From contig CALSPN010000001.1 of NCBI GenBank assembly GCA_943788245.1, forward strand, positions 27,818-91,817: 64,000 bases of DNA, read 5' to 3'. Position 1 is the first letter of the stretch, and every line of letters begins with the position of its first letter. Shown here one piece after another: positions 9,260 to 19,795 of this stretch. The translations under genes and the position numbers were made by a program. This stretch comes from an uncultured Verrucomicrobiae bacterium (GTDB taxonomy: Bacteria > Verrucomicrobiota > Verrucomicrobiia > Limisphaerales > AAA164-E04). The notes beneath the pieces were generated by a model. It did no database searches, was not told where the DNA came from, and saw only the letters and a list, made by a program, of their open reading frames with translations.

Positions 9260-9946
9260 GTGGAACTGAACCCCAACAACTTTTTTGTCGAAGTGATCTG
9301 GACTTGGGTGAGTGGTGGCTGGCTCATGCTACCACTCCTCATTCTGACATTCTTCATTTACTACAGCGCTCTTTTTCTCTGGTTGCAACTGGAACATCAT
9401 TATCTGGTGCAATCGGGAGTTCACTTGCTTTCAGATCATGAAATAACAGAGATTTTAGATGAAGGCTCCATACCGCTGCGTCAGATGCTGTGGAACCAGG
9501 ACTCAGATATCGAAGACGTCAAAAGGCATTTTATTGAGGTCTCCAATGAATACCTTCCACCGATCAACCGACGCATTCATTTTCTAGGAATCATGATCAC
9601 TATTGGTCCTCTGATGGGATTGTTGGGAACAGTGACGGGTATGCTTTCGACTTTCGACGGTATGATTGTCGGTCAAGGTGAGAAATTTCAAAATGTCGTT
9701 CAAGGTATCTCTGAGGCGCTGATTACGACTCAGACTGGCCTTATCATTTCCATACCGGCCATGGCCATTCTCTCAATCATTATTCAACGGAGAAACCGGC
9801 TCAGGCGATCTATTGTACGTCTGGAACGTTTTAATACATGTCGGCTCCTCAGATTGGGCTGTCCGATTGGTTCAACGAAGGGAAAGGTCTCATCCATCGG
9901 ATCGAAGCTGCCAACAAATTCAAGCGGGGCTATTCAAACTGCCTGA
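9260..9946 (+). CDS. exbB: ExbB-type proton channel subunit
   Basis: The 228-residue protein starts with GTG. Three membrane segments are visible: about 15-40, 110-135 ([17 protein letters not shown]) and 150-175 ([21 protein letters not shown]), the MotA/TolQ/ExbB signature. It is short for ExbB, as is usual for ExbB2 paired with TtpC. With ExbD it converts proton motive force into TonB motion. A Ser/Thr-rich cytoplasmic tail ends the protein. Seven bases separate it from exbD. Confidence 0.88.
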   Translation: MELNPNNFFVEVIWTWVSGGWLMLPLLILTFFIYYSALFLWLQLEHHYLVQSGVHLLSDHEITEILDEGSIPLRQMLWNQDSDIEDVKRHFIEVSNEYLPPINRRIHFLGIMITIGPLMGLLGTVTGMLSTFDGMIVGQGEKFQNVVQGISEALITTQTGLIISIPAMAILSIIIQRRNRLRRSIVRLERFNTCRLLRLGCPIGSTKGKVSSIGSKLPTNSSGAIQTA

Positions 9947-9953
9947 ACAAATC

Positions 9954-10358
9954 ATGAGAAAACGGAAATTAGTTTTTGATCAACAATCCCGTGCCAGCGA
10001 TATCAACGTGTCGCCGCTGATTGACATTGTCTTCATCCTCCTGATTTTCTTCATTGTGACCACGGTCTTTGTGGAAGAGTCCGGCGTTGAAGTGCAGAAG
10101 CCTCAGGCGGCTTCAGCGCAACAACTTGAAAAGCGTTCCATATTGATTGCAATCACTTCCGATGGACAAATCTTTCATGGAGGTCAGGAAATTGGCCTTC
10201 GCGGTGTCAGGGGGGTTGTCAAGCGGTTGCTCAAGCAGGAAGATATGCCTGTCATCGTTCAAGCCGATCGAACGATTTCCATTGATTTATACGCCAACGT
10301 TCACGACGAAGCCGCACTGGCAGGAGCCAAACAAATAAATCTGGCCACAAAAAAATAG
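9954..10358 (+). CDS. exbD: ExbD-type biopolymer transport protein
   Basis: The 134-residue protein starts MRKRKL at 9954; the longer frame overlaps exbB out of frame and is not protein-like there. It has a basic N-terminus, then '[23 protein letters not shown]' with the conserved proton-path Asp (about residue 26) in the single transmembrane helix, and a small periplasmic ExbD/TolR domain. The stop TAG shares a base with the GTG start of the tonB gene. Confidence 0.88.
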   Translation: MRKRKLVFDQQSRASDINVSPLIDIVFILLIFFIVTTVFVEESGVEVQKPQAASAQQLEKRSILIAITSDGQIFHGGQEIGLRGVRGVVKRLLKQEDMPVIVQADRTISIDLYANVHDEAALAGAKQINLATKK

Positions 10359-11044
10359 TGATCAAAGGGTTTCCACAAACAAAAAAGAATTCAATCCGGG
10401 GCTTGGCTGCCGGTGGAGCTCTTCTGATCTCAACTGGATTGTTTTTGGTTATCCCGTTGACGCAAACTTTGAATGATACGGAAAAAGACAGCGTGGAATA
10501 CAGAACAATGCTGATGGCACCGCCACCGCCACCTGCCTTCATTCCCCCATCCGAAGAGGTCAGTGACATGGAGATTGATCTTCAACCTGTCATTCCGAAA
10601 ATGGAACGTCCTGTCGAGGAAGTTCCCCTTCGTCAGCTCGAGCTTTCTCTCGCTCCCGGTATGGGAGTTGCCTTATCAATGGGGATCCCGAATATTCCCA
10701 CCATTGATGGAATAGATACATTAGCAGATATCGAAAAAGTATTCAATTTTGATGAGCTTCTGCAGGTTCCAACCCTTTTAAACGGACAGATGATTCGCGC
10801 TGATTTTCCCAGGGAACTTGCTAGAAGAGGTTTGAAGGAGGCCAGGATTAATCTGGAAATATTGATCGATAAGACCGGAAAGGTAAAAGTCAATCGTATC
10901 CTTTCCATCTCCTTCGATCACCCTCGATTGCGCGAAGCTGCAAAGAAAGCAGCTTCACAAGCACGTTTTTCAATCACCAAGGTGAACGGTCGGCCAGTCA
11001 CCGTGCGCGGCAGTTTTCCAATGACATTGCAGGCTCCCAGATGA
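10358..11044 (+). CDS. tonB: TonB-type energy transducer (TonB2-like)
   Basis: The 228-residue protein starts with a GTG overlapping the exbD stop. It has an N-terminal signal-anchor helix (about 14-37), a short Pro-rich stretch (MAPPPPPAFIPP, about 50-62), an acidic/proline linker and a C-terminal TonB domain ('FPRELARRGLKEARINLEILIDKTGKV', 'SFDHPRLREAAKKAA') ending in a beta-strand region. The short linker is typical of TonB2 proteins that work with TtpC. It contacts the TonB box of outer-membrane receptors, most obviously the FecA-like receptor upstream. Its stop overlaps the next start (ATGA). Confidence 0.85.
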   Translation: MIKGFPQTKKNSIRGLAAGGALLISTGLFLVIPLTQTLNDTEKDSVEYRTMLMAPPPPPAFIPPSEEVSDMEIDLQPVIPKMERPVEEVPLRQLELSLAPGMGVALSMGIPNIPTIDGIDTLADIEKVFNFDELLQVPTLLNGQMIRADFPRELARRGLKEARINLEILIDKTGKVKVNRILSISFDHPRLREAAKKAASQARFSITKVNGRPVTVRGSFPMTLQAPR

Positions 11045-12414
11045 TACATTTCACTACTTATCCATACATTTTAGTTCTGATAGTAACTGTGCACTCGATA
11101 CTGCTAGCATCGGGCGCTTCCTTTCCTCTCACGGATTCAGATCCTGACAGTGCGGCTTTCAGGCGTCGGTTTCTGGCCAGTCATGGAGTCAATGAAGCCA
11201 TTGAACCCAAATTGACAGTCAAAGATCGGCCGCTGCAGGAAGCCATCATGCCTCTTATCCGAACGAACCCACAAAAAGCAATCGAACTTATCGAGAAAGA
11301 GCTCACGCCAGATACTAATCCCGCTTTTTTGAATATTCTTGGTAATCTTTATTACCAGACAAGTGATTATCCCAGCACCGAAATTTACATGCTCCGCGCA
11401 TTGAAAAAGTTTCCTTCACTGAGGCGATCATGGAGAACACTTGCTCTATCCTATGTGCAGCGTGGAATGATGGATCAAGCAATCGGTCCATTGATCAAGG
11501 TCATCGAACTGGGGGGTGGTGATGCTCAATCATATGGATTGCTTGCTTACGCGCATCTGAATGAAGCTCATTATGAATCAGCTTTGTCTGCCTATCGCAT
11601 GGCGCGTATGTTCGACCCGAACAGCTTTGATTTCAAAAGAGGTCAAGCAATGTGCCTGATCAAGACGGAACAGTTGAGATCAGCCATTGCGTTGTTTGAC
11701 GAACTCATCGTTGAAAGACCTGAAGAATCGACCTTCTGGTTGGCTCAGGTCAATGCCTTTCTGAGCTCAGAACAAACAGGAAAAGCCATCGCCAATCTTC
11801 AAATTTTGTCAGATTCAGGAGCATCCACCTGGGAGAGTCAGATGATGCTTGGGGACCTTTACCTGAATGAGGATCTTTCCAAATTAGCCTTGGACAGTTA
11901 CGCGCAAGGTTATCGCAAGCATCCACCTGTCGCAATGTCTCAAGCGGTCCGGCCATTGATTTATCTAGTCGGGAAAAGGTGCTTTGAAGAAGCTCAATCT
12001 TACTTTCAGCTCATCCAGTCAGATATACAAGGGAGTCTTGGCCTTGAGTTACAACGCCAGGTGAATACTGCATTGGCAAGGATTGAAATGAGGCTTGGCG
12101 ATCCAAAAAAAGCGTATGCGATTTTGACCGCATCAGTCGAAGAGGATCCTTTGGACGGTAACAGTCTGATGCTTCTCGGAGAGTATCATCTCGAAAATCA
12201 GGACTATGAAGAATCCGAGTATTATTTCGAAAGAGCCACGGCGCTGGGTCCATTTGAGGCCGATGCCTATATTTTTCTGGGACGTTTACAGGTGAAACAA
12301 GGGAACCTCAAAGCGGCTTTGATCCCGCTCCGCGAAGCTCAAAAGGTTGAGAATACCCCTAACCTGCAGCGCTACATTGAGTCGATCGAAAGTGCATTAG
12401 ACCCACGGCGTTGA
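11041..12414 (+). CDS. Exported TPR-repeat protein of the Ttp operon
   Basis: The 457-residue protein starts at an ATG overlapping the tonB stop. A signal peptide covers about 1-26. Tetratricopeptide-type helical repeats run through the protein, recognisable at 'NPAFLNILGNLYYQTSDYPSTEIYMLRALKKFP', 'RSWRTLALSYVQRGMMDQAIGPL', 'QSYGLLAYAHLNEAHYESALSAYRMA' and near the C-terminus ('DAYIFLGRLQVKQGNLKAALIPL'). TPR proteins end TonB2 operons in gammaproteobacteria; a scaffold role for the transporter is inferred, not proven. It is the last gene of the operon. Confidence 0.85.
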   Translation: MIHFTTYPYILVLIVTVHSILLASGASFPLTDSDPDSAAFRRRFLASHGVNEAIEPKLTVKDRPLQEAIMPLIRTNPQKAIELIEKELTPDTNPAFLNILGNLYYQTSDYPSTEIYMLRALKKFPSLRRSWRTLALSYVQRGMMDQAIGPLIKVIELGGGDAQSYGLLAYAHLNEAHYESALSAYRMARMFDPNSFDFKRGQAMCLIKTEQLRSAIALFDELIVERPEESTFWLAQVNAFLSSEQTGKAIANLQILSDSGASTWESQMMLGDLYLNEDLSKLALDSYAQGYRKHPPVAMSQAVRPLIYLVGKRCFEEAQSYFQLIQSDIQGSLGLELQRQVNTALARIEMRLGDPKKAYAILTASVEEDPLDGNSLMLLGEYHLENQDYEESEYYFERATALGPFEADAYIFLGRLQVKQGNLKAALIPLREAQKVENTPNLQRYIESIESALDPRR

Positions 12415-12707
12415 AACGAAAAGCATTCGGTGAAGATGTGTCACTGTGGGAAAGTATGGTTTGTCCTTCGTATGAAGGGACTGTCCTATCGTTTCCATTC
12501 ACCATGGTATTTCCATAGTGTTTAATTTCAGGTGATGTTTTTCGCCATGGTTGTTGAAAGATCCTGATAATGTTTTCCAATCACTTGCGTATGGTCAGGG
12601 TGACAAGTTCGGTGAAACACTCATGATCAATAGCAAAATTGCGATGTAAATCCCCAGTAATGAGATTCCTTGTCGACTTGTGAACTTTGCCGCATTCCCA
12701 TGATGAT
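12415..12707. other. Convergent intergenic region
   Basis: This region lies between the end of the Ttp operon and the end of a sulfatase gene on the other strand. No gene and no convincing terminator hairpin is visible, though termination on both strands is expected here. Confidence 0.4.
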
Positions 12708-14249
12708 TTAGTTCGTTTTTCGGATTCCATGGTTTGGGTTGTTGCGCCCATCGAAATATTTGTCTCGAATCCACTTCGGTTGCCATCGGTCAAGGGTGCG
12801 TTTATCGTTCGCGTAATTGGGTTTTTTTGATGCAGGATTCGCAACGCCTAGAGGGTAAGGATCACCGAGTTTTTTACGGTGAGTCTCCATCAGTTTGGAC
12901 ATTCTGATGACTTGTGACTGGTGAGCAGGATCATGGAGCAAATCAGTGGTTTCGTGCGGATCCGCTTCAAGGTTGAAAAGAAGACGGTGATTGATTTTAG
13001 GGTAAACATGCAGTTTCCATTTTCCATCGCTGACGGCACGCTGGTTGTCCTGGAAAGGTAGGAAAACAGAATCGTGCACTTGAGGGATTTCAAGATGCAT
13101 GATCGACCGCAGATTTTTGGAATCGTTTTCAACTGGCTGCTCCACGCTTGCGAAATCACAGATGGTGGCGTAAAGATCGTGCACGTAGGTGAAAGCATTG
13201 CTTGATTGGCCAGAAGGAATGCCGGGCCCACTCAGAATCAGTGGGCAACTCATGCTTTGTTCATAAACATTTTGTTTACCCAGTAGCCCGTGACTGCCCA
13301 TTGCCAACCCATGATCTGCTGTATAAATGACGATCGTGTTTTTTGAATGAATACTTTTTTCAAGTGCTTTGATAATCCGGCCGACTTGTTCGTCGAGGTG
13401 TGTGATCAAACCGTAGTATTCACAAAGTTGATCACTGATCATTTCCTTCGTGCGTGGCCAGGGTGCGAGTCCTTCATCACGACCGGATGTGGCTTGAGGG
13501 GCATTTTGAAACGGGTGCTGTGGCAGGAAATTCAAGGGGAGGGGGGGGCGGTTCTTGTAATACTTCTGACGATACTTTTCCGGTGGATTACGTGGATCAT
13601 GCGGAGCCATGAAAGCAACATACAGGAAGAAAGGTTGTTCTGTTCCAGCGCCCTGAATATACTGTATAGCTTCATCTGCGAACACAGTGCTGGAGAATCC
13701 GCCAGCATCCCGTTTTGCGCTTAGTTTGCCTTCAGACAGGTCCTGAACCTGGAAATCAGCATGATTTGCCATTCCCCCCATGTAGATGGACTGTCCGTTG
13801 TGAAAAGATTGGTCCAGTGTGCTTTTGCCATTGTGCCATTTGCCGATGATGAAAGATTGGTAGTCACCTCTCTCACTCAGCAAAGCCGGCAGCGGTTTGG
13901 CGTTTCCCCAATTGGATTGAGGTTTATTACGAGGCAGTCGCATCCAGTGGCGCCCAGTCATCAACATGGCTCGACTCGCGACACATACAGCACCGCTGAA
14001 CGATCCCGCGCAATAATTGCGTCTAAAGCTGAAGCCACTTTCTGCCAATCGGTCCAAATTTGGGGTCTGAATGTGTGGGTTTCCATGTGCTCCAACCGTG
14101 TCCGCTCGCTGATCGTCAGCGAAAAGGAAAATGATATTGGGACGTGTTGCGCTCCTCGCCTGAACCAGGCAGACAAAGATCAAGCCAATGAGAAGGGCGA
14201 TTCGTTGCATCCTGGCGCTTGGAGAACTCAGCTTATTCTTCGTGATCAT
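12708..14249 (-). CDS. Secreted type I sulfatase
   Basis: The start at 14249 is preceded closely by GAGG; the frame could extend to 14291 or begin at an internal Met at 14210. The 513-residue form has a signal peptide up to about residue 34 and the N-terminal sulfatase block 'RPNIIFLFADDQRAD' with metal-binding Asp45/Asp46. C89-V-A-S-R93 is the C-x-[PA]-x-R signature whose Cys is converted to formylglycine. 'AHGNPHIQTPNLDRLAESG' and 'VIYTADHGLAMGSHGLLGKQ' are also conserved. It belongs to the arylsulfatase A/choline-sulfatase-like superfamily; the substrate is unknown, plausibly a sulfated polysaccharide. It is the last gene of an operon after the PSCyt1 and DUF1501 genes. Confidence 0.9.
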   Translation of the reverse strand: MITKNKLSSPSARMQRIALLIGLIFVCLVQARSATRPNIIFLFADDQRADTVGAHGNPHIQTPNLDRLAESGFSFRRNYCAGSFSGAVCVASRAMLMTGRHWMRLPRNKPQSNWGNAKPLPALLSERGDYQSFIIGKWHNGKSTLDQSFHNGQSIYMGGMANHADFQVQDLSEGKLSAKRDAGGFSSTVFADEAIQYIQGAGTEQPFFLYVAFMAPHDPRNPPEKYRQKYYKNRPPLPLNFLPQHPFQNAPQATSGRDEGLAPWPRTKEMISDQLCEYYGLITHLDEQVGRIIKALEKSIHSKNTIVIYTADHGLAMGSHGLLGKQNVYEQSMSCPLILSGPGIPSGQSSNAFTYVHDLYATICDFASVEQPVENDSKNLRSIMHLEIPQVHDSVFLPFQDNQRAVSDGKWKLHVYPKINHRLLFNLEADPHETTDLLHDPAHQSQVIRMSKLMETHRKKLGDPYPLGVANPASKKPNYANDKRTLDRWQPKWIRDKYFDGRNNPNHGIRKTN

Positions 14250-14437
14250 ACCTCGGTTGTTATCAAAAAATATTGTGGTGTATGAGATCATTAAACGGAG
14301 ATCCGTTTCTCATATCAATCTTATTGGCTGTCTCCATGGAGAAATGTGCTTATACCCGTATTCTTTCCTTCCTCATTCAACCCTTGACCAGGCGATCTCA
14401 GGGGAAAACCGTTGTCTTCGATGGGCTTTTGATCGTA

Positions 14438-15883
14438 TTAAACCATGAGGTCATGCAACACATGTCCATGAACATCCGTAAGTCGAAAGCGCCGGCCTTG
14501 GAATTTGAAGGTGAACTGTTCGTGGTGGATGCCCATCAGATGCATTAAAGTAGCTTGAAAGTCATGAATATGGACCGAGTTTTCAACTATGTTATAGCTG
14601 AAATCGTCAGTTTGGCCATAAGTCCTTCCTCCCTGAATACCTCCTCCGGCCATCCAGATGGAAAAACACTTTGGATGATGATCTCGTCCGTAATTTGTTT
14701 GCGTCAGTTCCCCTTGGGAATAGTTGGTACGCCCGAATTCTCCTCCCCAGACCACCAGTGTTTCGTCCAGCATCCCCCGTTGTTTGAGATCTGTGATGAG
14801 GGCTGCTGATGCCTGGTCGGTATCTTTGCATTGACGCTGGATTCCTGATGGCAAATCGTCATGTTGATCCCAGCCGCGATGGTAGAGCTGAATGAACTTA
14901 ACCCCTTTTTCCGCCATCCTTCGCGCCAGCAGGCAGTTTGCTGCAAATGTACCCGAATCTCTTGATGTTTCACCATAGAGATCGAAAATGTGATCGGGCT
15001 CGTCAGTGGTATTGGTTATTTCAGGAACGGAGGTCTGCATGCGAAACGCCATCTCGTATTGAGCAATGCGCGTTTGAATTTCCGGGTCATTGAAGCGTTG
15101 GGACTGCCGTTCCTGCAATTGGCGCAGAATGTCCAGCTGATCTCTGCGGTCCTTGAAATCCACCCCGGGAGGATTGTTGAGGTAAAGCACGGGATCTTTC
15201 CCTGACCTGAATTGTACTCCTTGATGTTGTGAAGGTAGGAATCCGTTTCCCCACAATCGCGCGTAGAGAGGCTGTCCGTAGCGTTCCTTTGTGATCAAAA
15301 CGATGAAGGCCGGCAGGTTTTCGTTGTCGCTTCCCAAGCCGTAATCAATCCATGAACCAATCGCAGGGCGACCAGGAAATTGAGAGCCAGTCTGAATCAA
15401 TGTGGCGGCTGGATCGTGATTGATCGCATCGGTATGCATGGAGTTGATGACGCAAATATCATCGGCTACTTTGGCGGTGTGCGGCAGCAGGCTGCTGAAC
15501 CAGGTGCCTGATTGACCATGACGGGAGAATGGGAACTGGGAGCCAGCCATCGGAAAAGAACTTTGACCCGCCGTCATGCCGGTGAGGCGCTGACCTTGAC
15601 GTATTGATTCCGGTAGTTCCTGTCCATGTCTCTGATGGAGTATGGGTTTGTGATCGAAGGTTTCGATCTGTGAAGGAGCACCGCTTTGGAATAGATAGAT
15701 GACGCGTTTTGCCTTTGGGGCGAAATGGGGCAGGCTATTTTGGGTTCCGGTCGCAGCCCATCCTGTTCGATGCAATAATGTCGATAAACCCAAGGCGCCC
15801 AGACCACCTGCCGATTGACCGAGAAAGGTGCGACGGTTCAGTCTGTTGGACTCGTTGATGATGTCGTGCATGCTATTTTTCAT
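14438..15883 (-). CDS. DUF1501 family Tat-exported protein
   Basis: This 481-residue protein starts at 15883. A twin-arginine motif NRRTFLG (about 16-22) and a Gly-rich hydrophobic segment indicate Tat export. The body shows DUF1501 features: 'KAKRVIYLFQSGAPSQIETFDHKP', 'SWIDYGLGSDNENLPAFIVL', 'GVKFIQLYHRGWDQH' and 'LVVWGGEFGRT'. DUF1501 is related to the alkaline-phosphatase/sulfatase fold and is nearly always encoded next to PSCyt1/DUF1549/DUF1553 proteins in Planctomycetes and Verrucomicrobia, as here (40 bases downstream of one). Its biochemical role is not established; the partner sulfatase suggests polysaccharide desulfation or breakdown. Confidence 0.9.
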   Translation of the reverse strand: MKNSMHDIINESNRLNRRTFLGQSAGGLGALGLSTLLHRTGWAATGTQNSLPHFAPKAKRVIYLFQSGAPSQIETFDHKPILHQRHGQELPESIRQGQRLTGMTAGQSSFPMAGSQFPFSRHGQSGTWFSSLLPHTAKVADDICVINSMHTDAINHDPAATLIQTGSQFPGRPAIGSWIDYGLGSDNENLPAFIVLITKERYGQPLYARLWGNGFLPSQHQGVQFRSGKDPVLYLNNPPGVDFKDRRDQLDILRQLQERQSQRFNDPEIQTRIAQYEMAFRMQTSVPEITNTTDEPDHIFDLYGETSRDSGTFAANCLLARRMAEKGVKFIQLYHRGWDQHDDLPSGIQRQCKDTDQASAALITDLKQRGMLDETLVVWGGEFGRTNYSQGELTQTNYGRDHHPKCFSIWMAGGGIQGGRTYGQTDDFSYNIVENSVHIHDFQATLMHLMGIHHEQFTFKFQGRRFRLTDVHGHVLHDLMV

Positions 15884-15923
15884 CTGATGAAGGTGTTGAA
15901 TATTGTTACCGCTTGCGCCTGTT

Positions 15924-18900
15924 TCAACGTTTCATGTAGGCTTCGTCAAAATTCATGATCGTCGAGGCAACTTGTGTCAACGCTGCCGTCTGAACCCGGT
16001 CCAGCTTCGGATTCAGAGGATACGCTCCTACCTCCAATAAGGCATTCGTTGCCTCTGGATTGTTTTCGTATTTGGTGTAAGCCCGATCAAAAAGGGTGGT
16101 CAGCAAGTTGAGTTCGGTTGCGTCCGGATACCTCCCGCATAGAAGTCGAAATCCCAAGTTCAATTGATGATCGATGGTTTTGCCTGCTTCTAGTTGCATG
16201 CGCTGTGCCAGCACTCGTGCAGCTTCCATGAACTCTGGATCGTTGAGTAAGGTCAATGCCTGGATCGGCGTGTTGGTATGCTCGCGTTTCACCGTGCATA
16301 CCGAACGATTGGGCGCATCAAAGGCGATCATGGCAGGGTGAGGTGTGGTTCTTCGAACGAAGGTGTACATGCTTCGACGATAAAGGCTTGGAGCCTGTGT
16401 CGTGCTTGTAAGCGCTTCCGGGACCCGTTTTTTCTACCCACAATCCAGCAGGTTGATAGGGTTTGACACTTGGTCCACCGACTTTACGCGCAAGGAGACC
16501 GCTTGCGCTCAGCGCATTGTCACGAATCATTTCGGCTGAAAGACGGTGATATGGACCTCTTGCGAGGTAGGTGTTAGTCGGATCCTTTTCCATGTGCTGC
16601 TGCGCACTGACTGAGGATTGTTGGTATGCGGCAGAAGTCACCATGGTGCGAATCAACCAGCGCAGATCCCAGCCAGATTCCATGAAAGACACGGCTAACC
16701 AATCCAGGAGTTTGGCATGCGAGGGCGGAGCGCCTTGTGAACCGAAGTCTTGCGGCGTGTCGACAATGCCCCTTCCAAAGATCATTTGCCAATAGCGATT
16801 GACCGTGACGCGCGCGGTCAGGGGGGTTCTTTATGTCGGTTAACCATTGAGCCAATCCCAGGCGGTTTCGAGGCAGATCATCATCGAAAGCAAAGATCTT
16901 GTCCGGTGCATCGGGAAATACCTCCTCAGTTGGAGCGTCGTATTGGCCACGATTCAATACAAAAGTCTTACGAACTTTTTCCATTTCTCCCAATACCATC
17001 ATTTCAGGTACACTTTTGAGTAAGGCTAATTTACGTTTTGTCAACGACCGGATTTTATTTCTTAAATCACGGGATTTCGCCTCTTCGCGACGCAGTAAAT
17101 GATCCGTAAAATAGGATGGAGGTTGGGATGATTCGTCCAGCGACTGATTGGTCAGCGTTGAGAACAAAGCAGCAGATTCCCGTTCGCTGAGGCATGATTT
17201 GAAAAATGTAATGTGATCGATGCTGCCGAGGAACACGCCGTTGTCACCCGTGTAAAAACGGCCACTTCTGCCAACGATAACCGGTTTTTGTGGCCACCCT
17301 TCCTGTTTTCCCCAGCTGTGGACAATACTTCGATAAAGGTTGTCGTAAGGAACGGTGTGATGGACCTTCTTTCCATTGACGAATAGCCCTGTATCCTGCG
17401 TGTTACCCAATCCACCATATGTGAACATGACATGATGCCATTCGTCCCTGGCTAACGAGATCTCTGATGTTATCTGCAGATAATTCTGCGGCCAAAATCC
17501 GATCAATCTCAAGTTGAGCCGGCTTTCCTCATCCAGAAAGAAATCCCAGCCCTTCCATGCATTACCAAGCTCACCTGAAATGCCCATGATGGATTGGTTT
17601 TTGCCGGCCTTTTCCGAACGAATCCAGGCGCCGGCGGAGAAAGGTTCGTTTATTTCGAACGTTCCGTCCTCACGTAGAAAGACCAGATCAAACTCCTTGT
17701 CAAAACGGAGGGCATTTCCGACGCGCCCATTTACCTGTTCAGGGTCACCAGATGCCACGGACTTTGGATTGTCATCCACCATTTTGTCGATAGGTGTGTT
17801 GCGAACCACCCGGTGTATGGCGCCTTTGACAGGGATTTTTTCTTTGCGCATCGTATCCAGAGGGAATACGGCTTCTGGAACGGGTGCTGAAACAGGAGTC
17901 GTCTTTAGTCGTTGGATAGTTTTGGCATCAGCGATCCAATCTCTTTTCACTTCCTCAAGTTCTCTGAATGCCTGATCCAACTCTTCCTCGAGCTGTTGTA
18001 GATCGTGCTCTTTTTCAGGGTCGGGTAAAAGGAGCACGGGGCCGGAAGAACTGCCACCTTCGGCTACCATGCCCAGCTCCTTCTGATTATTGAAAAAAGC
18101 GGACAACTGATAATAATCTTTTTGTGAAATTGGATCGAATTTGTGGTCATGACAACTGGCGCATTCCAGAGTCAACCCCATGAAAGCGGTGCCAACAGTA
18201 TTGATACGGTCCTGTACATATTTGATGCGAAATTCCTCATCAATGATGCCGCCCTCGGCTGACACTGGATGATTGCGATTGAAAGCCGTAGCCAGGATTT
18301 GCTCTCGCGTGGCGTTTGGAAGGAGATCGCCCGCCAACTGCCAAGTGATGAATGCGTCATAGGGCATGTTCTGTTGAAAGGCCTTGATTACCCAATCGCG
18401 CCATGGCCAATGATAACGCTCGCGATCTCCATGCATTCCCTGTGAATCGGCGTAACGCGCTACATCCAGCCACTCCATGGCCAGACGCTCCGCATGTGCT
18501 TGCGAATGCAAAAAACGATCGATCAATTTTTCGTAGGCCGTGGGAGAGTCATCAGCCAGAAAAGTATCGATTTCTTCCGGGCTGGGTGGCAAACCGGTCA
18601 AATCGAAACTCAGGCGACGGATCAGATACTCCTTTGAAGCCCTGAGTGTGGGGTCTAGATCGCGATCTTTCAATGCGCTCAAAACGAATGCGTCGATCGG
18701 ATGACGAATCATATGCCCATTTTCTTGCAAAGGGTTTTCCTGTTCGAATGGGAGGGTGGATTTGACGGCTGGAACAAAGGCCCAATGCTCTGTCCATGAA
18801 GCGCCCTCATTGATCCATTGGAGTATTTGTTGTTTTTCCTTTGTGGACAAACTTAAATTAGACTCAGGAGGCGGCATGCGTTCGTCAGAGTCTTCAGACT

Positions 18901-19243
18901 GCATACGTTGCCACGCAATACTTCGATCGGGATCACTTGGGACAAAGGCGTGACCATCGGAATCTTTCAGTAAGGCGAATGCATGATCCTTGTGGTCCAG
19001 CCTGAGGTCGGCTTTGCGTGCGCTGTCGTCAGGGCCGTGACACGGAAAACATCGATCAGAGAGGATGGGAAGAATATGAGTATTGAAATCGATCGGACCG
19101 GACGCTGCTTCATCAGCTCGGGCAGGTCCGGTGTTTATCGACAGGCAACACACCAGACAGACCATCCTGACACAGACAGAAAATCGGAACCGCAAGGCTT
19201 CACTTCGAATGCGTTCATGAATGTTCATAAGTTTTTTATTCAT
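15924..19243 (-). CDS. PSCyt1-DUF1549-LamG-DUF1553 cytochrome-like protein, frame broken twice
   Basis: The composite gene encodes about 1105 residues once two extra bases are removed. It has a signal peptide (to about 43), a PSCyt1 heme site CFPCH (65-69), a DUF1549 block ('[16 protein letters not shown]', '[13 protein letters not shown]'), a second heme-like site [11 protein letters not shown], a LamG-like jelly-roll insert ('[11 protein letters not shown]' to '[15 protein letters not shown]') and a C-terminal DUF1553 domain. The first frameshift is at 16821-16826 (a run of six G on the plus strand). Deleting one restores '[19 protein letters not shown]'. The second is at 16385-16386; deleting one base restores '[20 protein letters not shown]'. 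The restored protein is canonical, so sequence error is more likely than decay. First gene of an operon with DUF1501 and sulfatase genes. Confidence 0.88.
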
Positions 19244-19795
19244 GGTTATTTTGTGATGTCGGGATTCGGAATGTTCAGATCCTACTTATCGTGTGAGATC
19301 TGTCGAGCAGAAGAGGGGGAGTGGTTGGATGATGTTTTTTCTGTGAGAAGGGCCTGAGGAGATGCATTTGAATCATCGAACCCTTAACCCGCCAGGCTTT
19401 GATACAAGGTTCTCATGATGATGTGGGCATCTTCCTGCATTTTGCTTTCAAATTGGATGCGAAAATGCAGCCTCGACGGCAGATCGAGTCGTCATGATCC
19501 GGCTCTGGCAGTGTGCAGGAATGCTTGCGGCAGGGGATGGGAAAGGGCACTGGAAACGACAAGGGACAGGGAAGTTCCGGAACCACCTGCTCTGATCTTT
19601 GCTGGAGTCCATGGATTTGATGTTCTTATCCATTGCATCACATACTCCTCATACCCCCATCCATCGTCTAAAAGAGATGATCCGCGGCGCTTTTACGGAT
19701 CATGCTTGCATGATTGATTTGTCATGAAGAGTCATTTACACTTTGCTCTATTCAGAATCAATCTTAAGACAAGAAGTCGTTCAAAAGAAAAAAAT
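19244..19795. other. Divergent intergenic region with an inverted repeat
   Basis: About 550 bases lie between the sulfatase operon (minus) and the ThuA-like gene (plus). No convincing gene is visible. A perfect 8-bp inverted repeat, ATGATCCG (19677-19684) and CGGATCAT (19696-19703) with an 11-base loop, lies about 95 bases before the ThuA-like start. It could be an operator or leader hairpin, but one occurrence is not enough to decide. Confidence 0.4.

Noticed and set aside
14294-14309. 16-bp palindrome AAACGGAGATCCGTTT between the sulfatase and DUF1501 genes
   Set aside because: It is short, single and lacks a T-run; inside an operon it is likely chance.
19415-19717. Possible 100-residue gene between the sulfatase operon and the ThuA-like gene
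   Set aside because: Composition is not protein-like (Arg/Cys/Trp-rich), there is no ribosome site and no recognisable motif.
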